DNA of 64,000 nt from DATBLE01 sp963734065 (GCA_963734065.1 CAVTFN010000005.1:806001-870000); one strand, 5' to 3'. Numbered from the stretch's first letter, positions 6,693-15,405 are shown. Notes: a model not told the origin generated them from the letters alone. Program-made: numbers and translations.

Positions 6693-9088
6693 GAGCGGGC
6701 GAGCTCCCAGAGACGCGCGGGCGTGAGCGGCAGGTGCGACGGCTTCAGCCCGAGCGGACGCAAGGCGTCGGCGACCGCGTTCGCGACCGCCGCCGGCGCC
6801 GTCTCCGAGGACGATTCGCCGCAGCCCTTCGCGCCGACCGGCGTGAACGGCGACGGCGTCTCGACGTGTGCGGTCGCAATCCGCGGCGCTTCGGCGGCGG
6901 TCAAGCAGCGGTAGTCGGCGAACGTGCCGGTCAGGAACTGGCCGTCCTCGTCCCAGCGGAACTCCTCGAGCAGCGCGCCGCCGAGCCCGTGCAGCGCCGA
7001 GCCGTACGTCTGCCCCTCGACCAGCTTCGGGTTGATGATCGTGCCGGCGTCGTTCGCGGAGGCGTACTCGAGGATCGTCACACGCCAGGTGACCGGATCG
7101 ACCTCGACCGCGACCACCTCGGCGACGAAGCCGTACGCGTGGGACGAGTTGATCCGGTCGTCGTCGGTCGGCGGCGCCGAGCTCGGCATGTGGAAGACCT
7201 CCGAGGCCTGGATGCCGGCGTCCATCCCCTCCGGAAGCCCGTGCGGGTCCCAGTGGGCGACGCCGGCGATGCGGCGCAGCGAGACGCTCCGGTCGGGCGA
7301 CCCCTTCACACGTACCTGGCCGTCCACGAGCTCGAGGTCGTCGGCGGACGCCTCGAGCAGCGAGGCGCCGATCTCGAGGATCTGGGTCTTGACCACGCCC
7401 GACGCCTTCCGCACGGCACCCGCGGCGATCCCGGCGAAACGGCTCGAGTACGACCCGGACGACACCGACCAGACCGACGTGTGGCTGTCGAACGCGTCAA
7501 CGGTCGCGACGTCGTCGGGAGTCAGTCCCAGCTCGTCGGCGACCACCTGCGCGACAGCCGTCTCGTGGCCCTGCCCCTGCGGCGCCGTGCCCATCGTGAC
7601 CACGACCTTGCCGCTCGAGCTCACCCGCACCTGCGCCCAGTCGGCGGCGCCCGACTTCGGGTTGTAGCCGGGCGCCTGCCGCAGCTCCGGCGGCAGCGCG
7701 ACGGTGATGTAGCCCATGTTCGAGATCGACGGATCGACGGCGAGGCCGATGCCGATGCCGACCAGGCGGCCCTCGTCCCGTGCCCCGGCCTGCATCACGC
7801 GCAGCTCGCTGTAGCGGGCGGTCTCGAGAGCGAGCTGGAGCACGCGCGGGTAGTCGCCGCTGTCGTAGACGCCGCCGGTCGGAGTCTCGTACGGGAACGC
7901 GTCGGCGGGGATCAGGTTGCGGCGGCGGATCTCGGCGGGGTCGAGGTGGAGCTGCTGTGCCGCCTCGTCGAGCGTCCGCTCGGTCTCCAGGTAGATCTGC
8001 TGGCAGCCGTACCCGCGGTTCGGTCCGGTCGGCACCTTGTTCGAGACGACGTCGACGAGGTGGAGCTCGACGTCGCGGACGCGGTAGGGCCCGACGTAGT
8101 TGCCGAGGGGACGGTAGGTCGTCGCCGGCTCGGGGGCCCGGACGTAGGCGCCGAGGTTGTCGACCACGTGTGCGCGCAGGCCGATGATCTCGCCGTCCTT
8201 CGTCAGCGCCAGCTCGCGCGTGCCGACCCGGTCGGGCTGGTGCGACGAGCCGATCAGGTGCTCGGCGCGGTCCTCGATCCACTTGACCGGGCGTCCGGCG
8301 CGCATCGCGAGCAGGCCGACGAGGCTCATGTACGGGAAGAGCGACGACTTGATCCCGAAGCTGCCGCCGATGTCCTTCGGGACGATGACGCGCAGCTTCT
8401 CCTCGGGCATCCGCAACGACCGCGCGAGCACCGGGAGCAGCGTCATCGGCCCCATGAAGTTCGCCCACATGGTCAGGAGCCCCGAGGCCGGCTCGTAGTC
8501 GGCGACGACGCCGTAGGTCTCGATCGGGGTCGAGCTATACCGCTCCCAGCGGAGGGTTTCGGTCACGACCAGGTCGGCTCGGGCGAAGGCGCCGTCGGGG
8601 TCGCCGTAGCGAAGCGTGCGGTCGACGACGACATTCGAGCCGACCTGGTCGTGCAGCAACGGCTTCGCCGGGTCGAGCGCGTCCTCGACGGTGACCACCG
8701 CCTCGAGCGGCTCGTAGTCGGCGGTGACGAGCTCGGCTGCGTCCTCGGCCTGGTAGCGCGACTCGGCCGCGACCGCCGCGACCGGTTCTCCCGCGTAGCG
8801 CGCGCGGTCGACGGCCATCGCGTAGTACGCGAGGCGGTGCGTGATCCCGGCGGCGAACGGGTCGGTCAGGTCGGGGAGCTCCGCGCCCGAGAGTGCGACC
8901 GCGACGCCGGGTGCGGCCAGCGCCGCGGAGAGGTCGATCGAGCGGATCTCCGCGTGCGCCCAGGGTGAACGCGCGAAGGCGACGTGGAGCGGGTTCGCGA
9001 TCGGGACGTCGTCGACGAACTGCCCGCGGCCGGTCAGGAGCGGCAAGTCCTCGCGGCGGAGGATCGACTGGCCGACCCAGCGAGTCAT
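6689..9088 (-). CDS. coxL: Molybdenum hydroxylase large (molybdopterin-cytosine-dinucleotide) subunit
   Basis: Catalytic subunit of the xanthine dehydrogenase/CO dehydrogenase superfamily, 799 residues (normal). The N-terminal a/b-hammerhead (ILRREDLPLLTGRGQFVDD) and the C-terminal motif GAKGCGESS with the catalytic Glu are intact. The active-site loop reads GPNRGYGCQQ, unlike the AYRCSFR of true form-I CO dehydrogenase or the AYRGAGR of form II, so the substrate is probably an N-heterocycle or aldehyde rather than CO. The ATG at 9088 overlaps the hyuB stop (ATGA); six upstream in-frame codons are less likely. The neighbours suggest hydroxylation of a ring that hyuAB opens or processes. Confidence 0.9.
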   Translation of the reverse strand: MTRWVGQSILRREDLPLLTGRGQFVDDVPIANPLHVAFARSPWAHAEIRSIDLSAALAAPGVAVALSGAELPDLTDPFAAGITHRLAYYAMAVDRARYAGEPVAAVAAESRYQAEDAAELVTADYEPLEAVVTVEDALDPAKPLLHDQVGSNVVVDRTLRYGDPDGAFARADLVVTETLRWERYSSTPIETYGVVADYEPASGLLTMWANFMGPMTLLPVLARSLRMPEEKLRVIVPKDIGGSFGIKSSLFPYMSLVGLLAMRAGRPVKWIEDRAEHLIGSSHQPDRVGTRELALTKDGEIIGLRAHVVDNLGAYVRAPEPATTYRPLGNYVGPYRVRDVELHLVDVVSNKVPTGPNRGYGCQQIYLETERTLDEAAQQLHLDPAEIRRRNLIPADAFPYETPTGGVYDSGDYPRVLQLALETARYSELRVMQAGARDEGRLVGIGIGLAVDPSISNMGYITVALPPELRQAPGYNPKSGAADWAQVRVSSSGKVVVTMGTAPQGQGHETAVAQVVADELGLTPDDVATVDAFDSHTSVWSVSSGSYSSRFAGIAAGAVRKASGVVKTQILEIGASLLEASADDLELVDGQVRVKGSPDRSVSLRRIAGVAHWDPHGLPEGMDAGIQASEVFHMPSSAPPTDDDRINSSHAYGFVAEVVAVEVDPVTWRVTILEYASANDAGTIINPKLVEGQTYGSALHGLGGALLEEFRWDEDGQFLTGTFADYRCLTAAEAPRIATAHVETPSPFTPVGAKGCGESSSETAPAAVANAVADALRPLGLKPSHLPLTPARLWELARS

Positions 9089-10590
9089 TGCTCGATTCTT
9101 CCCCACCCGCCGCCGCCGGGCGTCTCGACCGTGACCACGTCGCCGGGCTCGAGCGCGCGCGTGACCTTCGGCGGCAGCTCCTTCCCGTTCAGGAGGTTGC
9201 GGCCGGGCCGGCCGGGATCGCCGCCTTCGAGGCCCTGCGGCGCGTGGCGCCGCCGGTCGGTCAGCAACGAGAGCGTCGCGGCCGCCAGCACGCGGATCTC
9301 GCGCACCAGGCCGTCGCCGCCGCGGTGACGGCCGGTGCCGCCGGAGCCGTCGAGCAGCTCGTAGCGCTCGACCCGCAGCGGCAGCTCGAGCTCGAGCGCC
9401 TCGACCGGCGTGTTCAGGGTGTTCGACATGCCGACGTGGACACCGGAGGGGCCGTCGCCCCTGCTCGATGCGCCCTGGCCCCCACCGAGCGTCTCGTAGT
9501 ACGTCCAGCTCGAGCTGCCGATGACGACGTTGTTCATCGTGCCCTGGCCCTGGGCGGGCACCTCGGTCGCCTGCGCGAGCGCGAGCAGCACCGTGTCGGC
9601 GATCCGCTGGCTGGTCTCCACGTTGCCGGCCACGACAGCGGAGGGGGCGCGAGCGTCGACGAGGCAGCCGGCGGGCGCGCGGATCGTCACCGCCTCGGAG
9701 AGCCCGGCGTTGACCGGGACGTCGGCGCCGAGCGCGACCTTCACCGCGAAGGTGCAGGCCGCTCGTGTGACCGCGAACGGTGCGTTCACGTTTCCTGCGG
9801 CTGCGGGAGCGGTGCCCTCGAAGTCGATCTCGATCGCGTCGCCGGCGATCGTGACCGCGACGCGGATCGGCAGGTCGTCGTCGCTGACGCCGTCGCCCTC
9901 CACCTCACCCGCGGCCTCGTAGCGGCCGTCCGGCAGGAGGCGGATGGCCTCGCGCGCCCGACGTTCGGCGTAGGCAATCACCTCGTCGAACGAGGCGAGC
10001 ACGCTTTCGCGGCCGTGCCGGGCCGCGAGCTCGCCCAGGCGCTCTGCGCCGAGTCGGTTGGCCGCCGCCTGCGCGGCCAGGTCGGCCCGGCGAAGCTCGG
10101 GGGTGCGGACGTTCGCCAGGATCACTCGGAGCACTGCGTCGTCGAGCCGGACCGGCGGGACCACCAGGCCCTCCTGCCAGATCGAGGTCGAGCCGGCAGG
10201 CATCGAGCCGGGCGTCATGCCGCCCACGTCCGAGTGGTGGGCGCGCGTGCAGGAGTAGGCGACGATCTCGCCGTCGAGATCGAGCGGCGAGACCAGCGTG
10301 ATGTCCGGCAGGTGCGAGCCGCCGGCGAAGGGATCGTTGAGCACGAAGACGTCGCCGGGCGCCGGGTTCCGGTCGATCACGGCCGCGACCGACTCGGGCA
10401 TCGCGCCGAGATGAACCGGGATGTGCTCCGCCTGGGCGACCATGCGGCCGGTCGCGTCGAAGAGAGCCGCCGAACAGTCGCGCCGCTCCTTGATGTTCGA
10501 GGACGACGCGCTGCGGACGAGCGCCGTTCCCATCTCCTCCGCGATGCCGACCAGAGCGGCGCTCATCACGGAGAGGGTCACCGGGTCCAC
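9085..10590 (-). CDS. hyuB: Hydantoinase/oxoprolinase family protein, subunit B
   Basis: Subunit B of the ATP-dependent N-methylhydantoinase/5-oxoprolinase/acetone carboxylase family. Visible family features are MGTALVRSASSSNIKERRD near the N-terminus, NDPFAGGSHLPD and CTRAHHSDVGGMTPGS (metal-binding His/Asp region, about residues 90-130), and a Gly-rich C-terminus ETPGGGGWG. The length of 501 is typical. It overlaps hyuA by 13 bases and coxL by four, so the five genes are co-translated. The substrate is unknown; a cyclic amide/urea such as a hydantoin or oxoproline analogue is the family expectation. Confidence 0.9.
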   Translation of the reverse strand: MDPVTLSVMSAALVGIAEEMGTALVRSASSSNIKERRDCSAALFDATGRMVAQAEHIPVHLGAMPESVAAVIDRNPAPGDVFVLNDPFAGGSHLPDITLVSPLDLDGEIVAYSCTRAHHSDVGGMTPGSMPAGSTSIWQEGLVVPPVRLDDAVLRVILANVRTPELRRADLAAQAAANRLGAERLGELAARHGRESVLASFDEVIAYAERRAREAIRLLPDGRYEAAGEVEGDGVSDDDLPIRVAVTIAGDAIEIDFEGTAPAAAGNVNAPFAVTRAACTFAVKVALGADVPVNAGLSEAVTIRAPAGCLVDARAPSAVVAGNVETSQRIADTVLLALAQATEVPAQGQGTMNNVVIGSSSWTYYETLGGGQGASSRGDGPSGVHVGMSNTLNTPVEALELELPLRVERYELLDGSGGTGRHRGGDGLVREIRVLAAATLSLLTDRRRHAPQGLEGGDPGRPGRNLLNGKELPPKVTRALEPGDVVTVETPGGGGWGRIEQ

Positions 10591-12521
10591 GTTCGCTCCA
10601 GGACGAGGGTGCCGGCGTCGTCGGGCGCTCCGGCCCAGCCGGGGCGGACGAGACAGGTCGAGCCGGGCAGCTCGACGATCGCCGGACCGGTGACGGCCGC
10701 GCCGGGGCCGTGGACCGGGAGGTCGAGCCGGTCGCCGTCGAGGTACGCGCGGCGAGCAGAGAACCGTGTCGATGGTCGGTGGCCGCGGAGAAGGGGGCGC
10801 TCACGCGGGAGAGTCGCCACCAGCCGCCGCGTGACGATCTCGGGCTCGGCATCCGGCCGGAAGCCGTAGCGGCGCCCGTGGGCCTCGGCCAGATGCTCTT
10901 CCCAGCGATCGGCCTCGACGGTCAGCTCGTGCGACTGGCCGCGGTAGCGCGCATCGACGACCCGCAGCGTCGTCGCCCCCGGGAGGTCGTGAGCCACCCT
11001 GGCCTCCAGCTCCTCGAACGAGCCGCCGACGTAGTCGCGGCGGAGGTCGGCCGCCGCGAGCCCCAGGGCGCTCAGCATCCCCGACGCGAGCGGCACGAGG
11101 ACGCGCTCGATTCCCAGCTCCTCTGCCAGCGCGCACGCATGCAGCGGCCCGGCGCCGCCGAAGGCGACCAGGGCGAGCCCGCGCGGGTCGATCCCGCGCT
11201 CGACGCTGACCACCCGCAGCGCCCTCGCCATCTCGGCCTCGACCACCCGAACGACGCCGGCGGCGGCCTCGGTGGCCCTTCCGACCGTGTCCGAGCTCGT
11301 GGCGTTTGCCACCCAGTCTCTGAGACTGGGGTTGAAACGTTTGAGCGACGATTCGTCCACAGGTAATCGCGCCAACGCCTCTTCGGCCAGGGCCCGGTCG
11401 AGCGTGACCTCGCCGCCGAGGACGGCCCCGCCGGCGAGGTAGCCGAGGACGAGGTTCGCGTCGGTCACGGTCGGTTCCTTGCCTCCAAGGCCGTAGCACG
11501 CGGGCCCCGGACGCGCCCCTGCCGACCGCGGCCCGACCCGCAGCGCGCCGCCGCCGTCCAGCCAGGCAATCGACCCCCCGCCCGCTCCGATCGTGTGCAC
11601 GTCGACCATCGGGAACCGGATCGGCACGCCCGCCACGACCGACTCGACCGTCACCTGCACGTCGCCGCCGAAGACGGCAGCGACGTCGGTGCTCGTCCCG
11701 CCCATGTCGAAGGTGAGGACGTCCTCGAAGCCGCCGGCGGCCGCGACGAACGCCGCGCCGACCACGCCCGCCGCGGGACCGGACAGGACGCACGCGGCCG
11801 GTCGAGCAGCCGCCGCAGCAGGATCGGCCACGCCGCCGGCCGACTGCATGACGAGCGGCGGCGGCTCGATCTCGTCCAGGTACGTCGACAGCGCCGGCGC
11901 CAGGTACGCGTTCGCGACCGTGGTCGAGCAGCGCTCGTACTCGCGGAACTCGGGCAGGAGCTCGGACGAGAGCGATACGCGCACACGCGGCAGAGCAGCC
12001 TGAAGCGCCTCGCCCACGCGCTGTTCGTGCTCCGGGTGCAGAAAGGAGAACAGGAGGCAGACCGCCACCGCCTCGACCTCCGCCGCAGCGACGGCCGTGA
12101 CGGCGTCCCGGAGCGACCTAGGATCGAGCGGGACGACCACGCCCTCCGGCCCCATCCGCTCGCGCACGACGAACCGCAGCTCGCGCGGGACGAGCGGCGC
12201 CGGCCCGTGCGCGGTCAGGTCGTAGAGCGACGCCCGGTTCTGCCGGCCGATCTCGATCACGTCGCGGAACCCCTCGGTCGTGACGAGTGCCGTCCGCGCG
12301 CCGCGACGCTCCAGCAGCGCGTTCGTCGCCACCGTCGTCCCGTGCGCGAGCACGCCGACCGCCCCCGCCTCGACGCCCGCCGCACGAAGGGCCGCGGCGA
12401 TCCCCAGAGCCTCGGCGCCGGGGACCGACGGCACCTTGGCGGTGACGAGCTCTCCGTCCACGACCGCAACGAGGTCGGTGAAGGTGCCGCCGACGTCGAC
12501 CCCGACGCTGATACCACTCAT
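10578..12521 (-). CDS. hyuA: Hydantoinase/oxoprolinase family protein, subunit A
   Basis: ATP-binding subunit A (647 residues) of the actin/Hsp70-like fold: VGVDVGGTFTDLVAV at residue 6 is the phosphate loop, followed by GTTVATNALLER and TFDMGGTSTDVA. The ATG at 12521 is chosen because it places this motif at the normal N-terminus; the frame stays open upstream through the opposite-strand fhs gene. Residues about 386-410 (VDESSLKRFNPSLRDWV and neighbours) have no counterpart in the usual family sequence and are encoded by a patch of consecutive palindromes (11299-11342), apparently an in-frame insertion. It is the first gene of the operon and divergent from fhs with only 36 bp between start codons. 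Confidence 0.9.
   Translation of the reverse strand: MSGISVGVDVGGTFTDLVAVVDGELVTAKVPSVPGAEALGIAAALRAAGVEAGAVGVLAHGTTVATNALLERRGARTALVTTEGFRDVIEIGRQNRASLYDLTAHGPAPLVPRELRFVVRERMGPEGVVVPLDPRSLRDAVTAVAAAEVEAVAVCLLFSFLHPEHEQRVGEALQAALPRVRVSLSSELLPEFREYERCSTTVANAYLAPALSTYLDEIEPPPLVMQSAGGVADPAAAAARPAACVLSGPAAGVVGAAFVAAAGGFEDVLTFDMGGTSTDVAAVFGGDVQVTVESVVAGVPIRFPMVDVHTIGAGGGSIAWLDGGGALRVGPRSAGARPGPACYGLGGKEPTVTDANLVLGYLAGGAVLGGEVTLDRALAEEALARLPVDESSLKRFNPSLRDWVANATSSDTVGRATEAAAGVVRVVEAEMARALRVVSVERGIDPRGLALVAFGGAGPLHACALAEELGIERVLVPLASGMLSALGLAAADLRRDYVGGSFEELEARVAHDLPGATTLRVVDARYRGQSHELTVEADRWEEHLAEAHGRRYGFRPDAEPEIVTRRLVATLPRERPLLRGHRPSTRFSARRAYLDGDRLDLPVHGPGAAVTGPAIVELPGSTCLVRPGWAGAPDDAGTLVLERTWTR
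11299..11342. repeat. Palindrome cluster inside hyuA (candidate in-frame palindromic element)
   Basis: Three consecutive inverted repeats lie inside the coding sequence: GTGGC/GCCAC with a 4-base loop (11299-11312), CCCAGTCTC/GAGACTGGG with a 1-base loop (11312-11330), and AAACGTTT (11335-11342). The patch is visibly less GC-rich than its surroundings, is in frame, and coincides with extra residues relative to the HyuA family. This is the behaviour of coding palindromic elements such as those known from Rickettsia. Only one copy was found in the window. Confidence 0.5.
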
Positions 12522-12557
12522 CACGCCATCTTCCCGAGGATAGGCTTGCGGCGGCAA

Positions 12558-14228
12558 ATGGCCACGACCAAGATGCCCTCCAGCCTCGAGATCGCCCAGC
12601 AGGCGACCCTGCGTCCGATCGCCGAGCTCGCCACGGAGATCGGCCTGGAGGACGACGAGGTCGAGCTCTACGGGCGGTACAAGGCGAAGGTCGACCTGTC
12701 GGTCCTCGACCGGCTCAGCGACCGGCCGGACGCGAAGCTGATCGGCGTCACCGCGATCACGCCGACCAAGGCAGGCGAGGGCAAGACGACCACCGCCGTC
12801 AGCCTCACCCAGGGCCTGGGCACGATCGGCAAGAGCCCGGTGCTCTGCCTGCGCGAGGCCTCGCTCGGCCCCGTCTTCGGGATCAAGGGCGGCGCGGCCG
12901 GCGGCGGCTACGCGCAGGTCGTGCCGATGGAGGACCTCAACCTGCACTTCACCGGCGACATCCACGCGATCGGCGCCGCCAACAACCTGCTCTCGGCGAT
13001 GCTCGAGGCGCACATCCTGCACGGCAACGAGCTCGGCATCGATCCGCTCACGGTCAGCTGGCGCCGCTGCATGGACATGAACGACCGAGCCCTCCGCCAG
13101 GTCGTCCTCGGCCTCGGCGGCCGCGCCAACGGCTACGTCCGCGAGACCGGCTTCGACATCACCGCCGCCTCCGAGGTGATGGCGATCGCCGCCGTCGCGC
13201 GCGACCTCTTCGACCTGCGCAAGCGCCTCGGCGCGATCACCGTCGCCTACACCTGGGAGGGTGAGCCGGTCACGGCCGAGCAGCTCCGCGCTGCGGGCGC
13301 GATGACGGTTCTGCTCAAGGACGCGATCAAGCCGAACCTCGTCCAGACGCTCGAGGGTCAGCCGGCGTTCATCCACTGCGGCCCGTTTGCGAACATCGCG
13401 CACGGCAACTCGTCGCTGGTCGCCGACCTGGTCGGGCTCAAGCTCGGCGACTACGTGGTCACCGAGTCGGGCTTCGGCGCGGACATGGGGATGGAGAAGT
13501 TCCTGGACATCGTCTGCCGGGTGGGGAGCATCTCGCCGAGCGCGATCGTGCTTGTCGCCACCGTCAAGGCGCTGAAGCACCACGGCGACGACCCCGACGG
13601 CGGCGTGGAGGCGATCGAGCGCGGCGCGGGCAACCTTGCCCGCCACATCGGGATCGTCCGCGAGTTCGGCCTGAACGCCGTGGTCGCGATCAACGCCTTC
13701 CCGGACGACACCGACGAGGAGGTCACCACCGTGCGCCGGCTCGCGCTCGAGCTCGGCGCCCATGCGGCGGCGGTCAACACCGCCTTCGAAGACGGCGGCG
13801 CCGGCGCGACCGAGCTCGCGGAGGCGGTCGTCGACGCGGCCGAGACGCCGAGCGCCTTCGAGCCGGTGTACGAGCTCGATGCGCCGATCGTCGAGAAGAT
13901 CGAGGCGATCGCGAAGCGCGTCTACGGCGCCGACGGGATCTTCCTCCTGCCCGCGGCCGAGAACGACGTCAAGCGGTTCACCGAGCAGGGGCTCGACACC
14001 GTTCCGATCTGCATGGCCAAAACCCATCTCTCGCTCTCGCACGACCCGGCCCTGGCGAACGCGCCGACCGGCTTCACCGTACCGGTGCGGGCCGTGCGGG
14101 CCTACACCGGCGCCGGCTGGCTGGTCGCGCTCTGCGGCGACATGCAGACGATGCCGGGGTTGTCGGCTTCGCCGGCCGCGTTCAACGTCGACATCGACGA
14201 GAACGGCCGCACCGTTGGCCTCTTCTGA
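12558..14228 (+). CDS. fhs: Formate--tetrahydrofolate ligase
   Basis: ATP-dependent formation of 10-formyl-THF from formate; homotetramer in the cytosol. The P-loop TPTKAGEGKTTT is at residues 69-80; GPFANIAHGNSS and the C-terminal GDMQTMPGL are also family hallmarks. The length of 556 is normal. The start MATTKMPSS is at 12558; the next Met (six codons in) is an alternative. The stop (TGA, 14226-14228) overlaps the fchA start by one base. Formate released by the amide and amine catabolic genes of the window could feed this enzyme (inference). Confidence 0.97.
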   Translation: MATTKMPSSLEIAQQATLRPIAELATEIGLEDDEVELYGRYKAKVDLSVLDRLSDRPDAKLIGVTAITPTKAGEGKTTTAVSLTQGLGTIGKSPVLCLREASLGPVFGIKGGAAGGGYAQVVPMEDLNLHFTGDIHAIGAANNLLSAMLEAHILHGNELGIDPLTVSWRRCMDMNDRALRQVVLGLGGRANGYVRETGFDITAASEVMAIAAVARDLFDLRKRLGAITVAYTWEGEPVTAEQLRAAGAMTVLLKDAIKPNLVQTLEGQPAFIHCGPFANIAHGNSSLVADLVGLKLGDYVVTESGFGADMGMEKFLDIVCRVGSISPSAIVLVATVKALKHHGDDPDGGVEAIERGAGNLARHIGIVREFGLNAVVAINAFPDDTDEEVTTVRRLALELGAHAAAVNTAFEDGGAGATELAEAVVDAAETPSAFEPVYELDAPIVEKIEAIAKRVYGADGIFLLPAAENDVKRFTEQGLDTVPICMAKTHLSLSHDPALANAPTGFTVPVRAVRAYTGAGWLVALCGDMQTMPGLSASPAAFNVDIDENGRTVGLF

Positions 14229-14716
14229 TGAGCACAGAGAGGGACAGGTCTGACAGACCTGTCCCCGGTTCCGTGTTGGAAAAACCGCTTCCGGCCGGCC
14301 CCGCGATCGTCCGCACGCTCGAGCTGGCCGCCGGGCTCGCGCTGCTGACCGCCCGCGTCGCCGGACGCAACGACCTCGTCGCGCGGGCCGAGGCGCTCGC
14401 GGCGGAGCTGGCGCCGCTCGCGGCGGAGGACGCCGAGGCGTACCGCGTCTACCTCGCCGCCGGATCCGAAGAGGCTCGTGCCCGGACGATCGAGCTGCCG
14501 CTCCACATGGCCGAGCTCGCCGCCGACACGGCCGAGCTCGCCGCCGAGGCGGCCGCGACGATCGATCGGGCCGTCCGCGGAGACGCGCTGACCGGTGCGC
14601 TGCTTGCCGAGGCCGCCGCCCGCGCCGCCGCCCTGCTCGTTCGCGTGAACGGCGGCGACGACGCGGCAGCGGCGACGGCTACCGAGCGGGCTGCCCGCGC
14701 AGCTGCTCGGCCGTGA
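14228..14716 (+). CDS. fchA: Cyclodeaminase/cyclohydrolase family protein
   Basis: All-helical FTCD C-terminal-domain family (formimino-THF cyclodeaminase or methenyl-THF cyclohydrolase), 162 residues; usual proteins are about 200. It is coupled to fhs by a TGATG overlap, consistent with a role in one-carbon THF conversion. Helices rich in Ala/Leu with PLHMAELAADTAELA (about residue 92) fit the family. The usual N-terminal PGGGS segment is not recognisable. Codons 5-13 are instead made by a perfect 11-bp inverted repeat (14241-14265), so the N-terminus may be altered. The 3' end overlaps the convergent Clp-N gene by 38 bases. Confidence 0.72.
   Translation: MSTERDRSDRPVPGSVLEKPLPAGPAIVRTLELAAGLALLTARVAGRNDLVARAEALAAELAPLAAEDAEAYRVYLAAGSEEARARTIELPLHMAELAADTAELAAEAAATIDRAVRGDALTGALLAEAAARAAALLVRVNGGDDAAAATATERAARAAARP
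14241..14265. repeat. Dispersed palindromic repeat, copy 1
   Basis: A perfect 11-bp inverted repeat, GGGACAGGTCT (14241-14251) and AGACCTGTCCC (14255-14265), with a GAC loop, inside the first codons of fchA. It is related in sequence and 3-base loop to the repeats at 18839, 49533 and 49589. Confidence 0.6.
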
Positions 14717-15365
14717 CGCCGAGGTCGCGGAGGACCTCGCCGCCCACTCCGCGCGAGTCCGAGACGAGCGCGAGGAGGATGTCGTCGGGGCCGAACTGCT
14801 CGCGGCCGGAGTCAACCGCGTCGTTCAGGGCAGCTTCGAGGACGCGCTTCGCCCGCGGCGTGAAGGGCCGCGGCAGCCCGGCGATCCACTGCTCGTCCCC
14901 CTCGCCCGCCTGCTCGATCACCTGCTTGCGGGCAGCGTCGTAGGAGACGCCGTCGATCCCGCGCTTCGCGAGCGCGAGCATCAGGTGCTCGGTCCCGAGG
15001 TACGGGTGCTTGAGCGAGTCGGCCTCTTTCTGCGCCTCGACCATCACCTCGCGGGCGCCGTCGTCGAAGCGGGCACCGAAGTACTCCCGGTTGCGACCGC
15101 CGCGATGGCGGCGGCCGTGCTTCCGCCCTCCGCGCATCCATGGCTGCGGTCCCGGCAGCCCGGCAGGGCCGTCGACGATCTGGTGGACGCGCTGGTGTGA
15201 CAGCTCGAGCGCCTCGGCGATCTCGCGCAGCGAGCCGCCGGCGGCGTGGAGCTTCTTGATCGCGGCGTGGTAGTCCACCCGCGTATGTGCTGTCTGGGTC
15301 TCGAGGTCGACGAGGTGCTGCCGCACCTCTTTGGCCTCGGCCAGTATCTGTTCGTCTAGTGTCAT
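14679..15365 (-). CDS. Helix-turn-helix protein with Clp N-terminal (substrate-adaptor) domain
   Basis: A 228-residue protein without any ATPase module. Residues 1-65 hold a helix-turn-helix (SLREIAEALELSHQRVHQIV, like sigma-region-4 or transposase HTHs), then a basic linker, then a Clp-R domain (about residues 90-225) with the repeated motif LKHPYLGTEHLMLALAKR and FGPDDILLALV. ClpA/C N-domains recognise substrates or adaptors, so this looks like a regulator that senses proteostasis (inference). The upstream region carries iterated CTAGAC sites, probably its own operator. It overlaps convergent fchA by 38 bases. Confidence 0.75.
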   Translation of the reverse strand: MTLDEQILAEAKEVRQHLVDLETQTAHTRVDYHAAIKKLHAAGGSLREIAEALELSHQRVHQIVDGPAGLPGPQPWMRGGRKHGRRHRGGRNREYFGARFDDGAREVMVEAQKEADSLKHPYLGTEHLMLALAKRGIDGVSYDAARKQVIEQAGEGDEQWIAGLPRPFTPRAKRVLEAALNDAVDSGREQFGPDDILLALVSDSRGVGGEVLRDLGVTAEQLRGQPAR

Positions 15366-15405
15366 AGACGTCGAGTGTACTAGACAGATGTCTAGTTGTC
15401 TAGAC
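15353..15405 (-). promoter_or_regulatory. Iterated TCTAG-type inverted repeats at the Clp-N/HTH promoter
   Basis: Overlapping inverted repeats cover the promoter and start of the HTH gene: ACTAGACA/TGTCTAGT with 2-base spacing (15379-15396), GTCTAG/CTAGAC with 4-base spacing (15390-15405), and a third, GTCTA/TAGAC, across the start codon (about 15353-15369). The cluster lies 14-40 bases from the ATG (15365), with no Shine-Dalgarno in between. It is best read as a multi-site operator for autorepression by the HTH protein it precedes. Confidence 0.6.

Noticed and set aside
5506..9088. True carbon-monoxide dehydrogenase
   Set aside because: The CoxL active-site loop is GPNRGYGCQQ, not AYRCSFR, so CO oxidation is unlikely.
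11299..11342. CRISPR-repeat-like sequence (GTTTCAACCCC... palindrome)
   Set aside because: Only one copy, in frame inside hyuA, with no spacer-repeat array or cas genes in the window.
10578..14042. 1154-codon frame suggesting a giant HyuA
   Set aside because: The N-terminal 500 codons are antisense to fhs; the family start motif (VGVDVGGTFTD) sits at ATG 12521.
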